Shown here: positions 20,404-27,828 of the stretch, piece after piece
Layout of the letters: each line of letters begins with the position of its first letter
How positions within the stretch are numbered: position 1 is the first letter of the stretch
Source of the DNA: Pelomonas sp047654785
GTDB taxonomy: Bacteria > Pseudomonadota > Gammaproteobacteria > Burkholderiales > Burkholderiaceae_C
Direction of reading: 5' to 3'
DNA: 64,000 bases
NCBI RefSeq assembly: GCF_047654785.1
Contig: NZ_JASGKQ010000001.1
Span: forward strand, 496,001-560,000
Made by a program: the position numbers and the translations under genes
The notes under the pieces: model-generated
Database searches by the model: none
Seen by the model: only the letters and a program-made list of their open reading frames with translations
What the model was told of the DNA's origin: nothing

Positions 20404-23357
20404 GGGCGGGGCTCCAGTCGGACGGTCGTGATGCCGGGCGGCAGCGGCAGTTCGCGGCCCTGCCAGGGCAGCTCGCGGCCTTCGGCGCTGGCGCGCGGCA
20501 GCGGCTCGGCGCCCGGCCAGGCCAGGCGCAGCTCGCCGGCCAGGCGCTCGGGCCGGCGGTCGATGGCCAGCTCCCAGCCGCCGGCCTCGCGGCGCGCCAG
20601 GCGGTAGTCCAGCCGGCCCCAGGCCGTGGACAGGCCGCTCACGCCGATGTCGCCCGCCGCGCGCCATGCGGCCGGCAGCCCGGCGCCGAGCACCAGCGCG
20701 GCCTCGCGCTCGTAGGCGAACAGGTCCAGCGCGGCGCGCAGGTAGTCGGACGAGATCCAGGCGTGCGGCATGTCGCCCAGGAACTGCACCTGGCGCGCAT
20801 CCGGCAGCACGACCTCGGCCCACTGCTGCCAGCCCGCGGGGCGCTGGTGGGTGAGGAACCACGCCAGCAGCCGGTGCGCCTCGTCGACGCGGCCCAGCCG
20901 CACCAGGGCGCTGACGTTGCGCAGTTCGTAGGGCGTGTAGTCCTTCCAGGGCTTGCGCCCGTCGATGCGGGCGAAGGCCTCGTCCACGTAGCGGTCGAAG
21001 GTGCCGCGCAGCAGCCCGGGGGCCAGGTCCTCGGCCTGCGCCGGGTTGAGCGCCATGGTCGTGGACGTGGCATCGAAGTCGCCGCGGTCGGCCGCGCCGG
21101 CGACGTGGTCCAGGCCGTAGTGCTTCGCGGTGGCCGCGATGGAGGCCGCGAGGTCGGCCGCGAATTCGTCGCGTGAGGCCGCCCAGGCGCCGGCCCGCGC
21201 CGCGTCGCCCAGCGCCTGGGCGATCTGCACGGCGTCCTTGTAGCCGCGCAGCGCCCAGAAGTCGTCCCAGTACGAGTAGGCCGGCTTGTCCGAGTAGCCC
21301 TCGTGGCTGATGGACGGCGGCATCAGGCCCTTGAAGCGCGGATCGGCGCCGGGCCGGCGCTCGCTGCGGCGCAGGCCGTCCATCCAGGCGACGACGCGCT
21401 GCACCCGGGGCCAGTGGCGCGCCAGCAGTGCGCGGTCCTGGGTGTGGCGGTACAGCTCCGCCACCGCGAACAGGTACTGGCCGTGGCTGTCGTTCTCGAC
21501 GACGGGGTCGGCGCCGCGCTGGTCCACGCAGCAGGGCACCTTGCCCGATGCGAACACGTGGCCGCCGAACCAGTCGACGAACTCGGCCGCCACCTGCGCC
21601 TCGCCCATGCGCACGAGGCCGGCGACCATCATGGCGCCGTCGCGCACCCAGGAGCGGGCGTAGGCGCGGGTGCCGGGCCGCAGCGCCGGGCCGTCGCGCG
21701 ACATCAGCATCTGCGCCAGCGCGCTGCGCATGGTGTCGGCCACGGGCCGGGCCACGGGCGGCAGGCGCAGGCCGAGGTGGCCCAGGCGGTCGCGCCACTG
21801 CGCGGCGGCGACGGCCAGGCGCGTGTCCAGCGCGGCCGCATCGTCGCCGGTGACCCAGCCGAACTCGCGGGCCTCGCCCGGCGCCAGCTCGACGTCGAAG
21901 CGCAGCAGCGCGGAGGGCAGCGCCTCGGGGTCGGCCAGCGTGCGCAGCGGCGGCGCCTGCAGCAGCGTGGCGAGGCCGGGGCCGGCGCGCCACGGCGCGG
22001 CGCGCACCTCGGTGGGCGCTTCGCGGGGCGTGACGGCCAGGCCGGCCGCCGTGAGCCGCCCGTCCACCCAGGCCAGCGCCTGCAGCGGGCTGATGCCGCC
22101 CGGCGTGGACAGGAACTGCTGCGGCGGGTTGACCTGCCACGGGCGCAGCGCCAGCAGCAGCGCGTAGCGCTGCGCCCGGCCGGTGGGGTTGCGCAGCGTG
22201 TAGCGGGCCAGCAGGTGCGGCGCGCCGGCCGGGCCGTCGGCCGCGGCCGCCACGCGCAGCTCCACGTCGCCGTGGCGCCATTGCACGACCGGCAGCGCCT
22301 GCGCGACGAGCTCGTGCTCGGTGCGCACCTGCGCCCAGGTGACGAGGCGGCCGTCGGCGAGCTGGATGGCCGGCTCGATGCTGGGGCCGCCGCGCGTCAG
22401 TTCGATGGCGCCGTCCTCGCTGACCAGGCCGGAGCGCTGCGCGCCGCCGTCCACGCCCACGACGGTCCAGTAGTTCTGCTCGCCGACGAAGGCGCGCGGC
22501 AGGTCGCCGCGGGGCAGCGCCCGGGCCAGCTCGGCGACGGCGGCGTTGCGGTCGGGCCATTGCGCCGCGTCGCGCAGCTGCACCTCGGGCGGCTTGCGGC
22601 CCGCGAAGCGCACGCGCAGCCAGCGCCATTCCTGCTCGCCGAGGAACAGCGCGCGGCCGGGGTCGGTGGCCAGCAGCTTCCAGCGGCGGTCGTCGTCCGA
22701 CACCTCCACGCGCGTGGCCGCGCCGCTGGCGAACCACAGGCCGTTGAACTCGCGCAGGCGCCGGTAGTCCAGCGTCATCTCGCCGCCGCCGAGCTTGCGC
22801 GCGGGCTCCGGCCAGGCCGGGGGCGCCGGGTCCCGCGGCTGCAGGCCCAGCGCGCCGACGCACACGGCGCCGGCCCCGCCCCCGTCCTGCTGGCCGGCGA
22901 CGACGACGAACTCGATGAAGCGGCTGCGCTTGAGCACGCGCTCCGCGGTGGGGCCCCAGGCGAAGGCGACGTGGCGGCGCTTGAAGCTGGACTCGGTCAG
23001 CCGCTCCGGCCAGGCCGGCGCCCGGCGGTTGATCCACCAGACGTTGTCGCCGCCGGCGTCGACGAACTTGATCTGCAGGTCGTTGGCCCCGCCGCGGCCC
23101 TTGAGCGGCACGGTGAGCGCGAAATCGGCCGGCCAGTCCACCGGCAGCTCGCGGCGCATGACGGCGTAGCCGGAGACGCCGGAGAAGTCGTAGTCCAGGC
23201 ACAGGCTGCCGTCCTGCGCGTCGCGGCGCAGGCTGGCGCGCACCTGGTCGGACGCCGAGGCCCGCCAGGCGCTCGCGTCCCGCATGTCATCGAGCACCGC
23301 GGCGCCGGAGAACCGGGCGGCGGCCAGCAGCAACAGGGCGGCCCATGCTTTTTTCAC
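20400..23357 (-). CDS. Large secreted (alpha/alpha)-barrel glycosidase-like protein with N-terminal carbohydrate-binding-type region
   Basis: A 985-aa protein with a signal peptide (VKKAWAALLLLAAARFSGAA) and a GTG start at 23357 that overlaps the stop of the permease gene. Residues ~20-270 look like beta-sandwich segments (discoidin/F5-8-like or CBM-like, with DNVWWINRRAP and WRWLRVRFAG). The C-terminal half (~560-890) resembles six-hairpin glycosidases, with RAYARSWVRDGAMMVAGL, ENDSHGQYLFAVAEL and SYWDDFWALRGY. Conserved acidic residues in those motifs (RDGA, END, WDD) could be catalytic. I do not recognise a characterised family. Location and export suggest it acts on the same glucan in the periplasm or outside the cell. 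Confidence 0.6.
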   Translation of the reverse strand: MKKAWAALLLLAAARFSGAAVLDDMRDASAWRASASDQVRASLRRDAQDGSLCLDYDFSGVSGYAVMRRELPVDWPADFALTVPLKGRGGANDLQIKFVDAGGDNVWWINRRAPAWPERLTESSFKRRHVAFAWGPTAERVLKRSRFIEFVVVAGQQDGGGAGAVCVGALGLQPRDPAPPAWPEPARKLGGGEMTLDYRRLREFNGLWFASGAATRVEVSDDDRRWKLLATDPGRALFLGEQEWRWLRVRFAGRKPPEVQLRDAAQWPDRNAAVAELARALPRGDLPRAFVGEQNYWTVVGVDGGAQRSGLVSEDGAIELTRGGPSIEPAIQLADGRLVTWAQVRTEHELVAQALPVVQWRHGDVELRVAAAADGPAGAPHLLARYTLRNPTGRAQRYALLLALRPWQVNPPQQFLSTPGGISPLQALAWVDGRLTAAGLAVTPREAPTEVRAAPWRAGPGLATLLQAPPLRTLADPEALPSALLRFDVELAPGEAREFGWVTGDDAAALDTRLAVAAAQWRDRLGHLGLRLPPVARPVADTMRSALAQMLMSRDGPALRPGTRAYARSWVRDGAMMVAGLVRMGEAQVAAEFVDWFGGHVFASGKVPCCVDQRGADPVVENDSHGQYLFAVAELYRHTQDRALLARHWPRVQRVVAWMDGLRRSERRPGADPRFKGLMPPSISHEGYSDKPAYSYWDDFWALRGYKDAVQIAQALGDAARAGAWAASRDEFAADLAASIAATAKHYGLDHVAGAADRGDFDATSTTMALNPAQAEDLAPGLLRGTFDRYVDEAFARIDGRKPWKDYTPYELRNVSALVRLGRVDEAHRLLAWFLTHQRPAGWQQWAEVVLPDARQVQFLGDMPHAWISSDYLRAALDLFAYEREAALVLGAGLPAAWRAAGDIGVSGLSTAWGRLDYRLARREAGGWELAIDRRPERLAGELRLAWPGAEPLPRASAEGRELPWQGRELPLPPGITTVRLEPRP

Positions 23358-24160
23358 TTCACGCTTCCCATCAACAGGCCTTGCATGTAGTAGCGCTGCA
23401 AGGCGATGAACAACACCAGCACCGGCAGCACCGTGATGACCGCGCCGGCCATCATCAGCTCGCTGTCCTGCACATGCTCCCGCGACAGCGCCGCCAGCGC
23501 CACCGGCAGCGTGTGCATCTCGCCGTCGGTCAGCACGATGAGCGGCCACATGAAATCGTTCCAGCTGCCCAGGAAGGCGAACACCGCCAGCGTGACCAGC
23601 ACCGGCTTCAGCACCGGCAGCACGATGCTCCAGAAAATGCGCCACTCGCCGGCGCCGTCGATGCGCGCGGCCTCCAGCAGCTCGTCGGGCACGCCGCGTG
23701 CGTACTGCCGCACCAGGAAGATGCCGAAGATGCCGGCCATGCTGGGGATCAGCACGCCCATCCAGGTGTTCACCAGCCCCAGGCCCTTGAGCATCAGGAA
23801 CAGCGGCAGCATGGCCACCTGCCCCGGGATCACCAGCGCGGCGATCAGCAGGCCGAACACGCGCTCCCGGTGCCGGAAGCGCAGCTTGGCGAAGGCGTAG
23901 CCGGCCAGCGTGTTGAAGCTGACCGACACGCAGGTGCTGGCGATGGCCAGCCCCAGGCTGTTGGCGAAGGCGCGCTTCAGGCCGCCGTCGCCCAGCAGCT
24001 GGCGGTAGTGCGCCAGCGTCGGCTCGTGCGGCCACAGCGGCGGCGGCAGCGTGGAGGCGCCGCCGGCCGGCATCAGCGACACGCAGGCCATCCACACCAG
24101 CGGAAAGACGGCCAGCCCCGCCAAGGCCCACAGCAGCGCGTTGACGAGCAGGCGCTTCAT
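23354..24160 (-). CDS. Carbohydrate ABC transporter permease (MalG/CUT1 type)
   Basis: This 268-aa inner-membrane protein has six predicted helices. The EAA loop EAARIDGAGEWRIFWSIVLPVLKP couples to an ATPase. It pairs with the adjacent permease (overlap of 4 bp at the start) to form the translocation channel of a CUT1-type oligosaccharide importer. The C-terminal YYMQGLLMGSVK is typical of MalG homologues. No ATP-binding subunit is encoded in the cluster, so a shared MsmK/UgpC-type ATPase elsewhere in the genome is presumably used. Confidence 0.92.
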   Translation of the reverse strand: MKRLLVNALLWALAGLAVFPLVWMACVSLMPAGGASTLPPPLWPHEPTLAHYRQLLGDGGLKRAFANSLGLAIASTCVSVSFNTLAGYAFAKLRFRHRERVFGLLIAALVIPGQVAMLPLFLMLKGLGLVNTWMGVLIPSMAGIFGIFLVRQYARGVPDELLEAARIDGAGEWRIFWSIVLPVLKPVLVTLAVFAFLGSWNDFMWPLIVLTDGEMHTLPVALAALSREHVQDSELMMAGAVITVLPVLVLFIALQRYYMQGLLMGSVK

Positions 24161-25050
24161 GCGTCGGCCCCCATCCAGCGCCGCTGCAGCGCGATCAGCC
24201 CCTTGCTGACCACGACGATGACGACGAAGAGCACGAAGGCGACCGCCGACGCCAGGCCCAGGTTCCACCACTTGAAGCCTTCGTCGTACATCAGGTACAG
24301 CACGCTGACCGTGCTCTGCAGCGGGCCGCCCTGCGTCATCACGTAGGGCTCGGCGAAGAGCTGGAAGTAGCCGGCCGTCGTCAGGATGGCGACCATCAGC
24401 AGCGTCGGCGCGATGCCGGGCAGCGTGATGTGGCGGAACTGCGCCCAGGATTTCGCGCCGTCCAGCCGGGCGGCCTCGTACAGGTCCTGCGGCACGGCCT
24501 GCAGCGCGGCGATGAAGATGATCATGTTGCCGCCGAAGTTCTTCCACGCGGCGAACCCGATGATGGTGGGCATGGACCAGTGCGGGTCGCCCAGCCAGTC
24601 GATGGGGTCGATGCCGAGCGACTGCAGCGCGTGGTTCACGAGGCCGTACTTGACATGGAAGAGGTAGCGCCAGATCACGGCGACGGCGACCAGCGTGGTC
24701 ACCACCGGCGCGAACAGCGCCGTGCGCAGCAGCGGCTTGAAGCGCACCAGCCGCGACTGCAGCAGCACGGCCGCGGCCAGGGACAGGCCGATGGACAGCG
24801 GCACGCCCAGCACGACGAAATAGGCCGTGTTGCCCAGCGCCTGCCAGAACAGCGGCATGTGCAGCACCTGGACGTAGTTGTCCCAGCCCTGCCAGCGCAG
24901 GTTGCTCAGCGAGGCCAGCGCGTAGATGTCGAAGTCGGTCAGGCTCAACGCCAGGCCCGCGAGCACCGGCACGCCGAAGAACAGCGTGATGACGGCCAGC
25001 GCCGGAGCCGCGAAGGCCCAGGCGGCGAGTGACTCGCGGCCGCCGTTCAT
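24157..25050 (-). CDS. Carbohydrate ABC transporter permease (MalF/CUT1 type)
   Basis: This 297-aa membrane permease is the partner of the MalG-type gene just downstream. It has six hydrophobic segments, a periplasmic loop after the first, and the EAA motif YEAARLDGAKSWAQFRHITLPGIAPT. The start is ATG 25050, which overlaps the stop of the substrate-binding protein gene. Gene order SBP-permease-permease with 4-bp overlaps is the standard CUT1 arrangement and implies co-translation. The predicted cargo is the oligosaccharide made by the glucanase of the same run. Confidence 0.92.
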   Translation of the reverse strand: MNGGRESLAAWAFAAPALAVITLFFGVPVLAGLALSLTDFDIYALASLSNLRWQGWDNYVQVLHMPLFWQALGNTAYFVVLGVPLSIGLSLAAAVLLQSRLVRFKPLLRTALFAPVVTTLVAVAVIWRYLFHVKYGLVNHALQSLGIDPIDWLGDPHWSMPTIIGFAAWKNFGGNMIIFIAALQAVPQDLYEAARLDGAKSWAQFRHITLPGIAPTLLMVAILTTAGYFQLFAEPYVMTQGGPLQSTVSVLYLMYDEGFKWWNLGLASAVAFVLFVVIVVVSKGLIALQRRWMGADA

Positions 25051-26366
25051 GCCGCCGCCCTGTCCAGCATCCAGCGGCGCTTCTCGAGGATGCCGTCGAC
25101 GCGCGCATCCAGGCCGCGCACGGCGGCATCCAGGCCGTCGCGCCCGCCGACGACGCGCGCCGCGCTGAGCTGCATCTCCTGCGCGATGCGCTCCCATTCG
25201 GGCACGGCCGGCGCCGGGCGCACGCGCTCGAGCTGGCGGCGGAAGGCGGCCGCGTGGCGGTCCTCGGCCAGCGTCGCGCCATCGGCGAGCGGCATCGCCC
25301 AGGCGCTGCGCCGGGGCGGCAGGTCGCCAGTCAGGCGGTAGAAGGCCAGCTGCACGTCGGGGCGGCTCAGGTAGCCGATCAGCGCCCAGGCCTCGGCCTT
25401 GTGGCGGGAGCGCCGGAACACCGCCAGGCTCGCGCCGCCGGCGATGGAGGCGCCCGGGCCGTCCGGGCCGGGCAACTCGGCCGTGGCCCAGGCCCCGGCG
25501 AGCTCGGGCGGCAGGCGGCGCTTGAACTCGCCGATGTTCCACGGCCCCGACACGTAGAAGGCGAACATGCCCCGGCCGAACTCCTGCCAGAGGTTGGCGA
25601 CCTGGTTGTTCGTCAGGCCCGGCGCGTCGCCGCGGCGGAAGCGCTCGACGTAGAAGCCCAGCGCGCGGCGGAAGTCCGCCGACGAGAAGTTGCCGAAGCG
25701 GCCGCCGTCGCGCAGCAGCTCGCCCGGCTGCTGCAGCGCCAGCGCGAGCAGGGGTTCGAACTCGTTGGTGGGCAGCAGCAGCGGCGAGGCCATGCCGTGC
25801 CGGCGCAGGCGCGCGAGCGCGTCGGCCCATTCGTCCCAGTCCCGCGGCATGCGCGGGACGCCGGCGCGCGCGAGCAGGTCCTGGCGCACGAACATCAGCC
25901 GCGTGTCCACGTACCAGGGCAGGCCGACGCGGTGGCCCTGCGGCGCGTTGGTGGCCCAGATGCCGTCGAAGTAGTCGGCCGCGGCCAGCGCCGGCGTGCG
26001 CGCGAGCCAGGGCTCCAGCGGCTCCAGCGCGCCCAGCGCCTGCATCTCGGGCAGCCAGGTGTTGCCGACCTGGGCGAGGTCGGGCGTCGCGTCGCCGGCG
26101 AAGGCGGTCAGCAGCTTCTCGTGCGCGGCCGTCCACGGCAGCTGTTCGACCTTCACGCGCACGCCCGGGTGCTCGCGCTCGAAGGCCGGCATCAGCTCGG
26201 CGACGACCTCGCTTTCGCGGCCCATGGCCCAGAAGCGCAGCGTGGTCGTGCCGCTGCCGCGCTGGCAGCCGGGCAGCCCGGCGCCCGCCGCCGCGGCCGC
26301 GCCGGCCGCCAGCAGGCGGCGGCGCGTCCATCCGGCGGCGGCCGTGGGCCGCAGCGGGCGCGTCAT
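25047..26366 (-). CDS. Extracellular solute-binding protein of a sugar ABC importer
   Basis: This 439-aa family-1 solute-binding protein captures oligosaccharides in the periplasm and hands them to the two permeases downstream. The N-terminus has a twin-arginine-like TRRRLL followed by a hydrophobic stretch and a lipobox LPGC (Cys34), so it may be exported as a lipoprotein by Tat or Sec. Motifs such as TPDLAQVGNTWLPEMQALGALEPLEP and GPWNIGEFKRRLP are typical of the family. The start, ATG 26366, overlaps the stop of the upstream GH144-like gene (ATGA). Confidence 0.9.
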   Translation of the reverse strand: MTRPLRPTAAAGWTRRRLLAAGAAAAAGAGLPGCQRGSGTTTLRFWAMGRESEVVAELMPAFEREHPGVRVKVEQLPWTAAHEKLLTAFAGDATPDLAQVGNTWLPEMQALGALEPLEPWLARTPALAAADYFDGIWATNAPQGHRVGLPWYVDTRLMFVRQDLLARAGVPRMPRDWDEWADALARLRRHGMASPLLLPTNEFEPLLALALQQPGELLRDGGRFGNFSSADFRRALGFYVERFRRGDAPGLTNNQVANLWQEFGRGMFAFYVSGPWNIGEFKRRLPPELAGAWATAELPGPDGPGASIAGGASLAVFRRSRHKAEAWALIGYLSRPDVQLAFYRLTGDLPPRRSAWAMPLADGATLAEDRHAAAFRRQLERVRPAPAVPEWERIAQEMQLSAARVVGGRDGLDAAVRGLDARVDGILEKRRWMLDRAAA

Positions 26367-27781
26367 GCCAGCCAGCCCCCGGTGAAGCCGGCGCGCTTCA
26401 GGCCGCGCACGAGGTGGGCATTCCTGCGCATGACCTGCCAGATCAGCTCGCCGCGGTGGTTGCCCATCATCGCCAGCAGCGGGCCCTGGTCGATGCCCAG
26501 CAGGTCGACGTCCACCCAGCCCCGGCCGGGTTCGATGCGGCCGTGCAGCAGCTTCACGCCGGTGTCGGTGAAGCTGGGGTTGAAGGCGTCGAAGAAGCCG
26601 TAGCGGCCCCAGGTGTGGGGGTGGCGCGCCTTGATGGCCCTGAGCGCCGGGATGACGATCTCGGGCGCGAAGGCGATCGACGCGCCGGCCGCGTAGGGCG
26701 CGAGCGTGCCGTCGTCGTACAGGCCCATGCCGCGGCCGGCGTAGCTGATGAAGCGGCGCGGCTCGGTCCGGCCGGTGGTCGTCCGGTAGGGCAGGGTCAC
26801 GTCGGCGGGGCCGTCGCTGGCGCTGATGCCCCAGACCTCGGCGTCGTAGCCCTGCCAGCCCAGCGGGTTGGCGCGCGCGTAGGCCTGCTGCGCGTAGGTG
26901 GCGCGGCGCGAGTTCTCGAAATAGTCCAGGCCCTTGGCGCGCATGTACTCGTCGCGGATGCCGCGGAAGTCCACCCAGCAGTGCGTGAACTGGTGGCCGA
27001 ACAGCGGCGGGAAGCGCAGGAAGGTCTGGCCGTGGCTCTCGCCCCAGCTGTGCGCGTCGTAGGTGCTGGTCCAGGCGCCGTAGGCCTCGGGGCCGACCGG
27101 CCGCGTGGGCGAGCCCAGCGCCAGCAGGTAGACCATCATGGCCTCGTTGTAGCCCTTCCAGTCGGACGGGATGAAGCCCTGCTCGGGCGTCCAGCCGTGG
27201 CTGATGGCGGGCGGCCGCACCTGCGCCCAGGCCCAGTCGACGCGGCCGTAGAGCTCGTCGGCCAGCGTGCGGATGGCGGCCTCGTCGGCATGCGCGCCGT
27301 CGAAGAAGCTCTGCGCGTGCAGCGCGCCCATCAGCAGCAGCGCGGTGTCGACGGTGGACAGCTCGCAGCGTGCGAAGCGCAGCCCCGTCTTCATGTCGAG
27401 GAAGTGATAGAAGAAGCCCTTGTGGCCGGCCACGCCGGCCGGGCCCGGGCCTTGCGGCAGGCCGGCGAAGAAGCGCAGCGTCGCCAGCGTGCGTTCGCGG
27501 GCCTGGGCGCGCGTGACGTAGCCGCGTGCCACGCCGATGGGATAGGCGCTGAGCGCGAAGCCGACCGCCGCGATGCTGGCGAACGACGGCGTCGGCCAGC
27601 GGTCGGGCGCGAGGCCGGTCTTCGCGTCCGTCGTCTCCCAGAAGAAGTCGAAGGTGCGGCGCTCGAGATCGGCGAGGAAGGCGGTCTCGCCCGAGTCCGC
27701 GCTGCGGGCCGGGAGCGGGAGCAGCGCGGAGCCTGCGCCGGCCAGGAGGAGGGCGCGGCGGTTCAAGGAGCAATGGTTCAT
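26363..27781 (-). CDS. Glucoamylase-family (PF10091-like) secreted enzyme, probable GH144 endo-beta-1,2-glucanase
   Basis: A 472-aa exported protein; the N-terminus NRRALLLAGAGSALLPLPARSA has a twin Arg and an AxA-like cleavage site. The body (FLADLERRTFDFFWETTD, GFIPSDWKGYNEAMMVYLLALGSP, CWVDFRGIRDEYMRAKGLDYFENSRRAT) is the glycoamylase-type (alpha/alpha)6 family. Members with this look were later shown to be endo-beta-1,2-glucanases of GH144 (from memory). Context with a long GH94 phosphorylase and a beta-glucosidase supports beta-1,2-glucan as substrate, though activity is not provable here. A strong stem-loop (27790-27814) sits just before its start. Its stop overlaps the solute-binding protein start. 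Confidence 0.75.
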   Translation of the reverse strand: MNHCSLNRRALLLAGAGSALLPLPARSADSGETAFLADLERRTFDFFWETTDAKTGLAPDRWPTPSFASIAAVGFALSAYPIGVARGYVTRAQARERTLATLRFFAGLPQGPGPAGVAGHKGFFYHFLDMKTGLRFARCELSTVDTALLLMGALHAQSFFDGAHADEAAIRTLADELYGRVDWAWAQVRPPAISHGWTPEQGFIPSDWKGYNEAMMVYLLALGSPTRPVGPEAYGAWTSTYDAHSWGESHGQTFLRFPPLFGHQFTHCWVDFRGIRDEYMRAKGLDYFENSRRATYAQQAYARANPLGWQGYDAEVWGISASDGPADVTLPYRTTTGRTEPRRFISYAGRGMGLYDDGTLAPYAAGASIAFAPEIVIPALRAIKARHPHTWGRYGFFDAFNPSFTDTGVKLLHGRIEPGRGWVDVDLLGIDQGPLLAMMGNHRGELIWQVMRRNAHLVRGLKRAGFTGGWLA

Positions 27782-27789
27782 GTCGGAAG

Positions 27790-27814
27790 GGCGGCGCGCA
27801 TGTCGCGCGCCGCC
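27790..27814 (-). other. Perfect 10-bp stem-loop at the ribosome-binding region of the GH144-like gene
   Basis: GGCGGCGCGC (27790-27799) pairs perfectly with GCGCGCCGCC (27805-27814) around a 5-base loop. There is no T-run, so it is not a normal terminator. It ends 8 bases before the ATG at 27781 and lies between the TonB receptor gene and the enzyme/transport genes. It could therefore lower translation or stabilise the processed receptor message. Confidence 0.5.
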
Positions 27815-27828
27815 ATGGGGCTGAGCGG

